From Campylobacterota bacterium (GTDB lineage: Bacteria > Campylobacterota > Campylobacteria > Campylobacterales > SZUA-545), in the NCBI GenBank assembly GCA_030836705.1, contig JAUPLZ010000228.1:1-9787 (forward strand): 9,787 nt of DNA. Reading direction: 5' to 3'. The notes beneath the pieces were generated by a model. The model was not told where the DNA came from. It was given only the letters and a program-made list of their open reading frames with translations, and made no database searches. Positions 1 through 6,623 of this stretch are shown piece by piece (the first letter of the stretch is position 1; each line of letters begins with the position of its first letter). Position numbers and translations under genes: made by a program.

Positions 1-150
1 AATATAATCGTTACGGCTCATAGTGTTGATGATAATGAGATTATGGCGCTTGAGATTAAAAATACAAAAGTCTATGGTGTTCAATTTCATCCCGAAAGTA
101 TCATGAGTGAATACGGACATAAAATATTTGAAAATTTTCTCAAGTTATGA
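1..150 (+). CDS. trpG: Glutamine amidotransferase subunit, TrpG/PabA type (3' end only)
   Basis: Only the last 49 codons and the TGA stop (148-150) are present; the 5' end lies outside the window. Frame 1 shows the conserved C-terminal part of class I glutamine amidotransferases: a TAHS stretch at visible residues 5-8, and VQFHPES at residues 27-33, holding the catalytic-triad His (codon 88-90) and Glu (94-96). The nucleophile Cys would lie upstream, off the window. The family releases ammonia from glutamine for anthranilate synthase (tryptophan) or aminodeoxychorismate synthase (folate); in many bacteria one subunit serves both. No trp genes follow, so trpG and pabA cannot be told apart here. 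The stop overlaps the next start as ATGA, suggesting translational coupling. The family call is secure; the choice of symbol is not. Confidence 0.85.
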   Translation, partial: NIIVTAHSVDDNEIMALEIKNTKVYGVQFHPESIMSEYGHKIFENFLKL

Positions 151-1334
151 GAATCTGGCTTTTTGCATCTTTAATTCTTGCTTTTGATGCCCTGTTTTTA
201 GCATGGGCTTCATCTTATATCTCAATTAGTAAATACGAAGCAGATATTTTTTTTGGAAATAGCGGCTACTTAACGCAAATAACCAAGTTTTCTGCATCGC
301 TTTTTGGGCAGAATGATTTTGCCATAAGAGCGCCTTTTATATTTCTACATTTTTTAAATGCTTTGCTCGTTGTTTTTATCTCAAAAGATATTGTAAAAAA
401 AAGGGAAGATATACTCCTTGTGCTTCTTATTTTTATTTTATTGCCGGGAGTAAACACATCCGCTTTGATAGTAAACAAAGCCGGAATAATAATGTTTTTT
501 ACGCTGGTTTTTATATATTCAGTAAAAGTTTTTTCAAGAAATGCTTACTATATTCTTATACCGATGGCATTTTTGGATAATGCTTTTTTATATCTTTTTG
601 TCTCTTTGTTGTTTTATGGCTACTACAAAAAAGAGCCTATGCTTATTTTTATTGCAGGGCTTTCATTTATTGTAAATTTTTATATTTTTGGATTTGATGA
701 CGGCGGTGTGCCTGAAGGGTATTTTTTGGATATTTTTAGCACATATGCCGCTATTTTCTCACCGCTTGTGTTTTTATTTTTTATCTATGCTATCTATCTT
801 CAGTTTGAAAAATCAAGAGATAGCTTGCATATGCTTTGGTTTGTCTCAACGGTCTCTTTTATCATATCGCTCGTTTTATCACTAAGGCAAAATATAAAGA
901 TAGAGGATTTTGCTCCTTACGCGGTTATATTTACTCCTTTTGTTGTCTATGCTTTTTTTAATTCATACAGGGTAAGACTTCTGGAGTTTAGGAGAACTCA
1001 AAAACTGCTTTTTGGCTTTGTACTGATTACCCTTGTAGCAAATACAATAGTTACTTTTTACAACAAGCCTCTTTATCTCTTCATAAAAAGTCCGCAAAGA
1101 CACTTTGCTTATGAGTATCACTTTACAAAAGAGATTGCAGAAGAACTTTTAAAAATGAACATAGATAGAGTGGTTTGCCAAAATAAAGATTTTCAAAAAA
1201 AGCTCTTATTTTATGGAATAAAAAGAGGCGGAGATTATATTTTGACTCAAAGGGCGTCGAATGATTATTTTAAAAAAATAGAATTTTCATTTTTCGACAC
1301 AAATATAAATAGTCTCTATTTAATAAAAAAATAA
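147..1334 (+). CDS. Polytopic membrane protein, glycosyltransferase family 39 (ArnT/PMT)-like
   Basis: This 395-residue protein is dominated by hydrophobic segments: about residues 3-23, 62-80, 88-108, 112-130, 134-160, 165-182, 197-220, 228-247, 257-272 and 286-304. A more polar C-terminal tail of roughly 90 residues follows. The first loop carries an acidic YEAD motif (E31, D33). After it come a FGQNDFAIRAP-like stretch (53-63) and another membrane helix. This layout is typical of GT-C/family-39 transferases, which use polyprenyl-phosphate sugars and place catalytic acidic residues in the first external loop. At 395 residues it is shorter than ArnT (about 550), as are many epsilonproteobacterial relatives. 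The ATG overlaps the preceding stop (ATGA) and has no clear Shine-Dalgarno, so it probably relies on coupling. Membrane location is sure; glycosyltransferase activity and any substrate are inference. Interior plus-strand frame matches and minus-strand matches inside it are shadows. Confidence 0.7.
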   Translation: MRIWLFASLILAFDALFLAWASSYISISKYEADIFFGNSGYLTQITKFSASLFGQNDFAIRAPFIFLHFLNALLVVFISKDIVKKREDILLVLLIFILLPGVNTSALIVNKAGIIMFFTLVFIYSVKVFSRNAYYILIPMAFLDNAFLYLFVSLLFYGYYKKEPMLIFIAGLSFIVNFYIFGFDDGGVPEGYFLDIFSTYAAIFSPLVFLFFIYAIYLQFEKSRDSLHMLWFVSTVSFIISLVLSLRQNIKIEDFAPYAVIFTPFVVYAFFNSYRVRLLEFRRTQKLLFGFVLITLVANTIVTFYNKPLYLFIKSPQRHFAYEYHFTKEIAEELLKMNIDRVVCQNKDFQKKLLFYGIKRGGDYILTQRASNDYFKKIEFSFFDTNINSLYLIKK

Positions 1335-1340
1335 TCCACG

Positions 1341-1346
1341 AAGGAG
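1341..1346 (+). promoter_or_regulatory. Ribosome binding site deciding a GTG start
   Basis: AAGGAG lies 5 bases before the GTG at 1352. It is one of the best Shine-Dalgarno sequences in the window and is the reason to accept GTG as the start of the 137-residue gene; the overlapping ATG at 1350 runs straight into TGA. Confidence 0.75.
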
Positions 1347-1351
1347 CAGAT

Positions 1352-1765
1352 GTGATTTTAGCGGAGTTGTTAAATAAAGTTTTTGGAATATCCAATAAGC
1401 ATGTAGATCACTTAGCGCCGATTTTTGCGGCAATTATTATAAGTTCAGGCAAAGAGTTTGATGACGAGACAAGAAAAAAAATACAAGAAGATGCGGTAAA
1501 GCTTTTTAAAGATAAGTTTTTGCAAGGTTTTTTTATCTCTCAAGTGGAATTTTTTGCAAAAGGCGGAGCAAATGAGACAAAAGATATTAATACTCTCATA
1601 AAAATAATAAATAAAAATTTTAAAAATAACAAAAAAAGAAATTTTTCCGTGCCTTTTGTACTTTTAAAAAAATACGAGACCGGCGATGATTTGCAAAAAA
1701 GAGTATTTGAGTTTTTGGAATCTGTTTCAAAAGAGAAAAGTTCTATCAATCCAATTTCACAATAA
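1352..1765 (+). CDS. Small soluble protein of unknown function
   Basis: I do not recognise this 137-residue protein. It begins with GTG behind a strong ribosome binding site and lies 17 bases after the membrane protein, so it is probably co-transcribed with it. It has no signal peptide and no convincing membrane segment; residues 21-32 are hydrophobic but short. It looks mostly alpha-helical, with a basic, lysine- and asparagine-rich centre (about residues 84-97, including FKNNKKRNF) and an acidic-basic helix near the C-terminus (111-130). There are no Cys residues and no familiar catalytic motif. Its last codons and TAA overlap the operator and promoter of the following two-component operon, so its 3' end also carries regulatory DNA. 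Real coding is supported by start, ribosome site, spacing and codon use like the neighbours. Function is unknown. Confidence 0.75.
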   Translation: MILAELLNKVFGISNKHVDHLAPIFAAIIISSGKEFDDETRKKIQEDAVKLFKDKFLQGFFISQVEFFAKGGANETKDINTLIKIINKNFKNNKKRNFSVPFVLLKKYETGDDLQKRVFEFLESVSKEKSSINPISQ

Positions 1766-1773
1766 TTTCACAA
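1753..1773 (+). promoter_or_regulatory. Direct-repeat operator, Dcc-box-like (wTTCAC-N6-TTCACw)
   Basis: AATTTCACAA occurs twice, at 1753-1762 and 1764-1773, a perfect repeat with an 11-bp period (one helical turn). OmpR-family regulators commonly bind such tandem sites as a head-to-tail dimer. Within it, T-TTCAC (1755-1760), six bases, then TTCAC-A (1767-1772) agrees exactly with the wTTCAC-N6-TTCACw consensus I recall for Campylobacter jejuni DccR targets, where the site also covers the -35 element. The first half-site lies in the last codons of the upstream gene. I saw no second copy in this window. That the downstream regulator binds it is inference. Confidence 0.65.
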
Positions 1774-1795
1774 AAATAAAATATAACCATATAAT
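1767..1795 (+). promoter_or_regulatory. Sigma-70-type promoter of the two-component operon
   Basis: A -35-like TTCACA (1767-1772) is followed by a 17-bp AT-rich spacer and a perfect -10 TATAAT (1790-1795). Transcription would start near 1802, leaving a leader of only about 13 bases before the ATG at 1815. The -35 hexamer is the second half-site of the direct repeat, as expected for a promoter controlled by an OmpR-type regulator. Confidence 0.7.
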
Positions 1796-1814
1796 TTTTA
1801 TGTATTAGGCACAA

Positions 1815-2486
1815 ATGAAGGCAAAAATATTACTCCTTGAAGATGATATAAATCTAAGTGATACGGTTGTTGAGTTCTTAGAGGCAAATAATTACGATGT
1901 AAAAGCTGTTTATGACGGTCAAAAAGCCCATGAGGTGATTTATGAGTCAAGTTTTGATCTTTTGCTTCTTGATGTAAAGGTTCCCATGCAAAACGGTCTT
2001 GATTTGCTAAAGCTTATTAGAAAAGACGGCATTTTAACACCTGCTATTTTTATCACTTCAGTCAGCGGCGCCGATGATGTTGCATATGGTTTTGATATAG
2101 GTTGCGATGATTATATAAGAAAGCCGTTTTCACTAAAAGAGCTTCTTGCTAGAATTCGCGCCATTTTAAAAAGACAATTTATGCACTTAAGCCAAGATTT
2201 TATAGAGATTGAAAAAAATATTCGTTATCACACCGAGCGGTTTTCTTTGTATATTAACGATGTCGAAGTAAAACTTACCAATAAAGAAGCAAGGCTTTTG
2301 AAGTTGTTTTTGGAAAATAAAAATAAAGTAATAACAAAAGAGCAGATATTTAGCACTGTTTGGGATTATGAAGAGGAGCCAAACGACGGCAGTTTGCGTT
2401 CTTATATTAAAACACTTAGAAAACATCTAGGGAGAGAGAAAATAGAATCAATTAAACATATCGGGTACTCATTTGCTTCAAAGTGA
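1815..2486 (+). CDS. OmpR-family response regulator, DccR-like
   Basis: This 223-residue, two-domain regulator has a receiver domain at residues about 3-118. It shows the acidic pair D10/D11, phosphoacceptor D53 in LLLLDVKVP, T81 and K103 in the RKPF motif, so all phosphotransfer residues are intact. A short linker leads to an OmpR/PhoB winged-helix DNA-binding domain (about 127-222) with the typical LTNKEARLLKLF start and a GYSF-type C-terminal hairpin. It should be phosphorylated by the histidine kinase encoded next, whose start overlaps its last codons. The ATG at 1815 has only a weak TAGG upstream. An 11-bp-period direct repeat over the promoter -35 suggests self-regulation. The repeat matches the DccR-type consensus, so I compare this protein to C. 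jejuni DccR; orthology is inferred from operator and gene layout, not from an alignment. Confidence 0.93.
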   Translation: MKAKILLLEDDINLSDTVVEFLEANNYDVKAVYDGQKAHEVIYESSFDLLLLDVKVPMQNGLDLLKLIRKDGILTPAIFITSVSGADDVAYGFDIGCDDYIRKPFSLKELLARIRAILKRQFMHLSQDFIEIEKNIRYHTERFSLYINDVEVKLTNKEARLLKLFLENKNKVITKEQIFSTVWDYEEEPNDGSLRSYIKTLRKHLGREKIESIKHIGYSFASK

Positions 2487-3633
2487 AAAAAAGAGTCTAT
2501 TTCGGTTTGTTTTCTTTTATATAGTTTCTACATTTTTGCTTCTTGTAATAAGCGTGGCGATTTTTTTAAGACACGAGATGCTTCTTGTAAAAGACGAAGA
2601 GCTTGTTTTTTTAAAAAATAGCGCAAAAAATTTGCATGAAGAGTTGGAAAAAATGCATCGAACTTTTTTTCTTGAAGAGCTTTATTATCCAACTTCCGAT
2701 GAGTATGAGAGCGCTATTTTTGATAGCGCGCATGAATTGATATTTTCTGATTTTTCTGTGCAAGATGTAGATTTTTCTAAAATGTTTTACAGAAATAGCG
2801 ACGGAAGTCACTATATAGAGGAAATTTCACCTTATTATCTTGGTGCAAAATATATCCTAATTCGCAAGAAATTTGATTCGGTATATTTTGATAACCTAAA
2901 AAGAAACATAGCAATCTTTCTTGTAGTCTCATTTTTTGTCATATCTTTTATTAGTTTTGTTTTGGGCAAGCTTTTTACCGCCCCTATGCGCAATTCCATA
3001 AGATTTTTGGATAATTTTATAAAAGACACGACCCACGAGCTTAATACGCCTGTTAGCATAATAATGACAAATGCCGAGATGTTTGAGTCCATGGAGGTTC
3101 CGCAAAATATAAAAAAATATGTAAAAAGAATAGAAGTTGCCTCAAAAACACTTAGTAATATTTACGAAGATTTGATTTTTTCGCAGTTTAATCATAAGCA
3201 AAATATAGAAAACAAAGAGTGCAATATCTCAGAAATCGCACAGGAGCGCTTAGAGTATTTTAAAATACTCGCAGAGAGCAAAAAAATAACTATTAAGAGC
3301 AATATAAAGCCGAATATTGTGTTATTCGTGGACTCTAATCTTTTTATGCGCATGGTTGATAATCTGCTTTCAAACGCAGTCAAATACAATAAGCTAGGCG
3401 GTGAAATTACGCTAACGCTTGATGATAAGCACCTCTCTTTGAAAGATACCGGAATTGGCATAGAAAAAGATAAAAAAGAGATTATTTTTAAGAGATTTGA
3501 GAGATTAAATGATAGCGAAGGCGGATTTGGCATAGGATTAAATATCGTAAATAGAATAGTGCAAATCTATAATTTTAAAATTTTCGTAGAATCAGAGGTG
3601 GGCATGGGTACCGAGGTGGTGATAAAATGGTGA
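2473..3633 (+). CDS. Membrane sensor histidine kinase, DccS-like
   Basis: This 386-residue kinase has a first membrane helix at about residues 11-33, a sensor region outside the membrane of about 110 residues (34-143), a second helix at about 145-168, then the kinase core. The H-box reads DTTHELNTP, with phosphoacceptor H188. The N-box is NLLSNAVKYNK (N301), the G1 box DTGIGI (325-330) and the G2 box GGFGIGL (350-356). All are intact, so it should be active. There is no clear HAMP or PAS domain between helix 2 and the H-box. The chosen start is TTG at 2473, overlapping the regulator gene by 14 bases; the first internal ATG (residue 36) would remove the first membrane helix. It overlaps the heme-protein gene by 7 bases. 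The sensor region has no Cys and no motif I recognise, so the signal is unknown. Confidence 0.92.
   Translation: MLQSEKKSLFRFVFFYIVSTFLLLVISVAIFLRHEMLLVKDEELVFLKNSAKNLHEELEKMHRTFFLEELYYPTSDEYESAIFDSAHELIFSDFSVQDVDFSKMFYRNSDGSHYIEEISPYYLGAKYILIRKKFDSVYFDNLKRNIAIFLVVSFFVISFISFVLGKLFTAPMRNSIRFLDNFIKDTTHELNTPVSIIMTNAEMFESMEVPQNIKKYVKRIEVASKTLSNIYEDLIFSQFNHKQNIENKECNISEIAQERLEYFKILAESKKITIKSNIKPNIVLFVDSNLFMRMVDNLLSNAVKYNKLGGEITLTLDDKHLSLKDTGIGIEKDKKEIIFKRFERLNDSEGGFGIGLNIVNRIVQIYNFKIFVESEVGMGTEVVIKW
3613..3618 (+). promoter_or_regulatory. Ribosome binding site inside the kinase gene
   Basis: GAGGTG ends 8 bases before the ATG at 3627. It lies inside the last codons of the kinase gene and supports the overlapping start of the heme protein. 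Confidence 0.6.
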
Positions 3634-3974
3634 GAATTTTTATTGTTTTTATAATGTTTTTTATTTTTTTGGAAGGAAGAGAGGAGCTGAATAACGGCTG
3701 CATTAAGTGTCATAAAGAGATGAAAATCCCGACAGAAGTCATCTATACAAGGTATTTGCTTGTTTATAGCGAGCGAAAAAAAATCAAAAAAGCGATGTTT
3801 GATTATTTAACAAAACCATCTTATGAAAAATCGATTATGCCGAAAGGTTTTTTGCATCGATTTGGAATAAAAGAACCATCAACTCTATCAAAACAAGCTT
3901 TGGAAAAAGAGCTTGATGCGGTGCTTGAATATTACGACATAAAAAAAAGAATAAAATTAAAAGAGAAGCCGTAA
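3627..3974 (+). CDS. Small secreted monoheme c-type cytochrome-like protein
   Basis: This 115-residue protein has an N-terminal signal sequence (short basic start, hydrophobic residues about 4-15, likely cleavage near G17) followed by a single heme-attachment motif CIKCH (residues 25-29). A plausible sixth ligand is M71 in SIMPKGF, at a spacing similar to small class I cytochromes c. The C-terminal half is charged and lysine-rich (about 86-115, ending KLKEKP). It should be exported and receive covalent heme in the periplasm. The ATG lies 4 bases inside the end of the kinase gene, with a ribosome site GAGGTG upstream, so it is the third member of the two-component operon. It may be an electron carrier, or a periplasmic partner that informs the kinase of redox or ligand state; the sequence does not decide. 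Heme binding is well supported, the role is not. Confidence 0.8.
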   Translation: MVRIFIVFIMFFIFLEGREELNNGCIKCHKEMKIPTEVIYTRYLLVYSERKKIKKAMFDYLTKPSYEKSIMPKGFLHRFGIKEPSTLSKQALEKELDAVLEYYDIKKRIKLKEKP

Positions 3975-3995
3975 AAGCTAGAGAACTCTTTTTTT
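3959..3995. terminator. Possible bidirectional terminator between convergent operons
   Basis: AAAAGAG (3959-3965) can pair with CTCTTTT (3986-3992) around a 20-base loop that can itself pair AGC with GCT. A T-run (3989-3995) follows on the plus strand, and T-rich sequence follows on the minus strand (complement of the A-rich stretch 3941-3961). This would suit a shared terminator for the two converging units, but the stem is AT-rich and weak. The element overlaps the ends of both genes. Confidence 0.3.
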
Positions 3996-5810
3996 GACTT
4001 TTATTGCTAGGTCGCAAGGCTGTATTTTGATAAATTCTTCTATTTTGTCTGTTTTTCCCGAAGGTAAAAATATATCTTCATATTCAAACGATGTTATTTT
4101 TATATCAAAAATATTTTCATCGCTAAAAAACTCCATCAGCGCACTTGCAACCCCGCCTTGTTTTGCGCTGTCGCTAAAAATAAACCAATTTTTATATTCG
4201 TTAGCCAAGGTTTTTAGTGTTTCTTCATCAAGCGGTTTAATAAATCGCAAATCCAAAATAGCAGGACTCATATCTTTTAAAAGCTCAGCCGTTGCAATGG
4301 CTTTATTAACACCGGCACCGTAGCCTGCGAATATGACATTGCTGTTTGTTTTTCTTAGTAGTTCTGATTTGCCTAACTCAAAGCCGTCTGATTTGAATTT
4401 TTCAACATCCGCAAACGGGCCTCTTGGAATCCTTATGGCACATGGTTTGTCAAGCTCTAGGCTAAACCATAGCGCATCTCTTAGGCTTTCATCGTCTCTT
4501 GGGGCGAAAAGTACCATATTTGGAATAGTTCTTAAAAAAGAGATATCAAAAACTCCCTGATGGGTTTCCCCGTCTTCTCCTACAATCCCCGCTCTGTCTA
4601 TTATAAATTTTACAGGCAAAGAAGATATGGCAACATCATGAATTATTTGGTCGTACGCTCTTTGTAAAAAAGTGGAATAAATTGCGCAAAATGGCTTAAA
4701 TCCTTCTTTTGCGAGCGATGCCATTGAAGTTACGGCATGTTGTTCGGCAATTGCCACATCCCAAAATCTATCCGGAAAAGCATCAATCAAAGCTCCCATT
4801 CCGGTTCCGCTTGGCATAGCCGCAGTAACGCCCACTACTTTATCATCTTCGCTTGCGATTTTATAGAGCTCATCGGAAAATATATCTGTAGCGCTTTTTT
4901 TGGATGATTTTTTTATCAACTCGCCGCTTTCTATATCAAACGGTGACACGCCGTGCCATTTTTCAAACCTTCCTTCGGCTACTTTGTATCCCTTGCCCTT
5001 TGTTGTTTGCATATGAACAACAACCGGTCTTTTCATCTCTTTTGCAGTCTTTAGCGTCTCAATCATCGACTCAAAATCATGCCCGTCAACAGGACCAATA
5101 TAATCAAGCCCAAGCTCTTCAAAAAGAATTCCGGGGGTAATGAGCATAAGGCTTTCTTCAAATTTTTTTGCCATATATCTAAAAGAATCAGGCATTGTAT
5201 TGAGCACTTTTTCTGTCTTTTGTTTGATGTTTTGGTAGAACTTTCCGGCTATTATTTTTGAAAGATATCTGCTTATGGCTCCTATGGCTTTGCCTATGCT
5301 CATTTCATTGTCGTTTATGATAATAACCATTGGATGTTTTCTTTCGCCAAGTTCATTCATAGCTTCATAAACCATGCCGGCAGTCATTGAGCCGTCGCCT
5401 ATTAAAACAACAGGAACTCTATCTTCGTTTTTAAGTCTTATGGCTTTTGCGGCTCCAAGTGCAAGAGAAATTGAAGTAGAGCTGTGTCCGGCTATAAAAT
5501 AGTCATACTCGGATTCGCACGGTTTTGTAAATCCGCTAATCCCGCCAAACTGCCTTAGTGATTCAAATTCATCCCATCTTCCTGTTATTAGCTTGTGAGC
5601 GTATGCTTGATGAGATACATCGTAAATAAACGGGTCATTTAAGCCGTCAAAAACATAGTGCATGGCTATAATTATCTCCACCGCCCCCAAAGAGCTGCTA
5701 AGATGCCCGCCGTTTTTGCTTACTACTTCTAATATTCTTTCTCTGATTTCCTGTGCGATTTCTTGCAATTCGCTTGTGTTTGATGATTTTATTTTTTCAA
5801 TTAGATTCAT
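3978..5810 (-). CDS. dxs: 1-deoxy-D-xylulose-5-phosphate synthase
   Basis: This 610-residue protein is a full-length DXS, the thiamine-diphosphate enzyme that condenses pyruvate with glyceraldehyde 3-phosphate to give DXP, the entry step of the MEP isoprenoid pathway (also a source of thiamine and pyridoxal precursors). The N-terminal thiamine-binding domain shows GHSSTS (108-113) and the GDGSMTAG motif (138-145, metal ligand D139) followed by INDNEMS (165-171). The central domain has AIAEQHAV with catalytic E356. DRAGIVGEDGETHQG (405-419) follows, then a C-terminal transketolase domain (about 490-605). The ATG directly abuts the fliH stop (TAAATG), so dxs is the last visible gene of the flagellar cassette and probably relies on its transcription. 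It ends with TAG, 3 bases from the stop of the convergent heme-protein gene. Plus-strand frames inside it are shadows. Confidence 0.98.
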   Translation of the reverse strand: MNLIEKIKSSNTSELQEIAQEIRERILEVVSKNGGHLSSSLGAVEIIIAMHYVFDGLNDPFIYDVSHQAYAHKLITGRWDEFESLRQFGGISGFTKPCESEYDYFIAGHSSTSISLALGAAKAIRLKNEDRVPVVLIGDGSMTAGMVYEAMNELGERKHPMVIIINDNEMSIGKAIGAISRYLSKIIAGKFYQNIKQKTEKVLNTMPDSFRYMAKKFEESLMLITPGILFEELGLDYIGPVDGHDFESMIETLKTAKEMKRPVVVHMQTTKGKGYKVAEGRFEKWHGVSPFDIESGELIKKSSKKSATDIFSDELYKIASEDDKVVGVTAAMPSGTGMGALIDAFPDRFWDVAIAEQHAVTSMASLAKEGFKPFCAIYSTFLQRAYDQIIHDVAISSLPVKFIIDRAGIVGEDGETHQGVFDISFLRTIPNMVLFAPRDDESLRDALWFSLELDKPCAIRIPRGPFADVEKFKSDGFELGKSELLRKTNSNVIFAGYGAGVNKAIATAELLKDMSPAILDLRFIKPLDEETLKTLANEYKNWFIFSDSAKQGGVASALMEFFSDENIFDIKITSFEYEDIFLPSGKTDKIEEFIKIQPCDLAIKVKKRVL

Positions 5811-6623
5811 TTAATGCTCTAGAATGGTTCTTTTTATCGCATTAAAACGCGTCATCACGGTTCCATCAACATTTCCGGCATCGCTTTCTATTATAATGCC
5901 ACCCTTGCTTATTGCTCTGTCTGGGATTATTTCTATGGCATTGTTTATTGTTATGTTTTCTTTTAAGTAGGCACAATCTTGCGGGTTTGCTTTTATTTTA
6001 ATTTTCATAGCACCTTTTACATCTTCTATTAAATTTTTTGCCAAATTGTAGGCTATTTTTGAGCTATTTTCTCTAATCTCCGAGCTTAAAACCTCTTTTG
6101 CTATGTCAATAGCCGCATCTACTAGCTCTTTTTCAAGATTTTTTGTTACTTTATCAAATGAATCTGCCGTTATATTCATTTTCTGGATTGATTCGGTTAT
6201 CTGTTTTTTTTGTGCATCAATTTCAAAGGCTATCTCTTTTTGCATCTGCTCTTTGCCTTGCTCTATGCCTTCTTTTAATGCTTTTTCTCGCTCGCCTACT
6301 AGTCTTTGAGAAAACTCCTCTTGCTGTTTTTCGAAGTTCATTTCCATTTTGACTAAACTTGTGCTTAACTCATCGATTTTTTTTAATAAGGATTCAGAAA
6401 AAGATTCATTTTTTTGCTGCATTTCGTGCAAAACTTTATTTACCTTTAAATCATTTAAAGAGTCATCTTTTTTTTCTATGCCTTCAATTTTTGGAAAAAC
6501 ATTGCTCTTTTGCAACTCAGACTGTTTTTTCGGTTCGCTTGGAATAAATTGCTCTAGGTTTTTAAATTCATATTTAATTATTTGATGATTTTGCAGTTCA
6601 TCTTGAGTTAGGATTATCTTCAT
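5811..6623 (-). CDS. fliH: Flagellar assembly protein FliH (export ATPase regulator)
   Basis: This 270-residue protein has the FliH/SctL layout. A variable, charged N-terminal third is followed by long coiled-coil helices (about 60-170, rich in E, K and Q) with a GIEQG (GxxxG-type) step at 119-123. The C-terminal globular domain (about 165-270) has the typical amphipathic helix DAAIDIAKEVLSSEI and the pattern DRAISKGGIIIESDAGNVDG. FliH dimers bind and restrain the ATPase FliI and dock it to the C-ring through FliN. The N-terminal segment has the aromatic/hydrophobic character expected for that docking, though I cannot pinpoint the site. Its ATG overlaps the fliG stop by one base (TAATG) and its stop touches the dxs start. 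The low sequence conservation is normal for FliH. Position after fliG makes the call firm. Confidence 0.93.
   Translation of the reverse strand: MKIILTQDELQNHQIIKYEFKNLEQFIPSEPKKQSELQKSNVFPKIEGIEKKDDSLNDLKVNKVLHEMQQKNESFSESLLKKIDELSTSLVKMEMNFEKQQEEFSQRLVGEREKALKEGIEQGKEQMQKEIAFEIDAQKKQITESIQKMNITADSFDKVTKNLEKELVDAAIDIAKEVLSSEIRENSSKIAYNLAKNLIEDVKGAMKIKIKANPQDCAYLKENITINNAIEIIPDRAISKGGIIIESDAGNVDGTVMTRFNAIKRTILEH

Noticed and set aside
247..254. Homopolymer tracts (T8 here, A8 at 3941-3948) as phase-variation switches
   Set aside because: They are short A/T runs expected in AT-rich DNA and lie in intact frames. No long G/C tract of the kind used for phase variation in this phylum was found.
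1753..1773. PHO box (PhoB-type) reading of the 11-bp repeat
   Set aside because: The 11-bp period and TTTCACA core resemble PhoB sites too, but no phosphate gene is nearby and the exact TTCAC-N6-TTCAC match at -35 of a two-component operon fits the Campylobacterota Dcc box better.
3192..3533. A 113-codon minus-strand open frame opposite the kinase ATPase domain
   Set aside because: It is fully antisense to conserved N- and G-box sequence, with no start signal or protein-like features of its own.
4904..5261. Plus-strand open frames within dxs, and similar ones opposite fliH, fliG and fliF
   Set aside because: They lie antisense to strongly conserved genes, have no ribosome sites, and their translations resemble no family; they are shadows.
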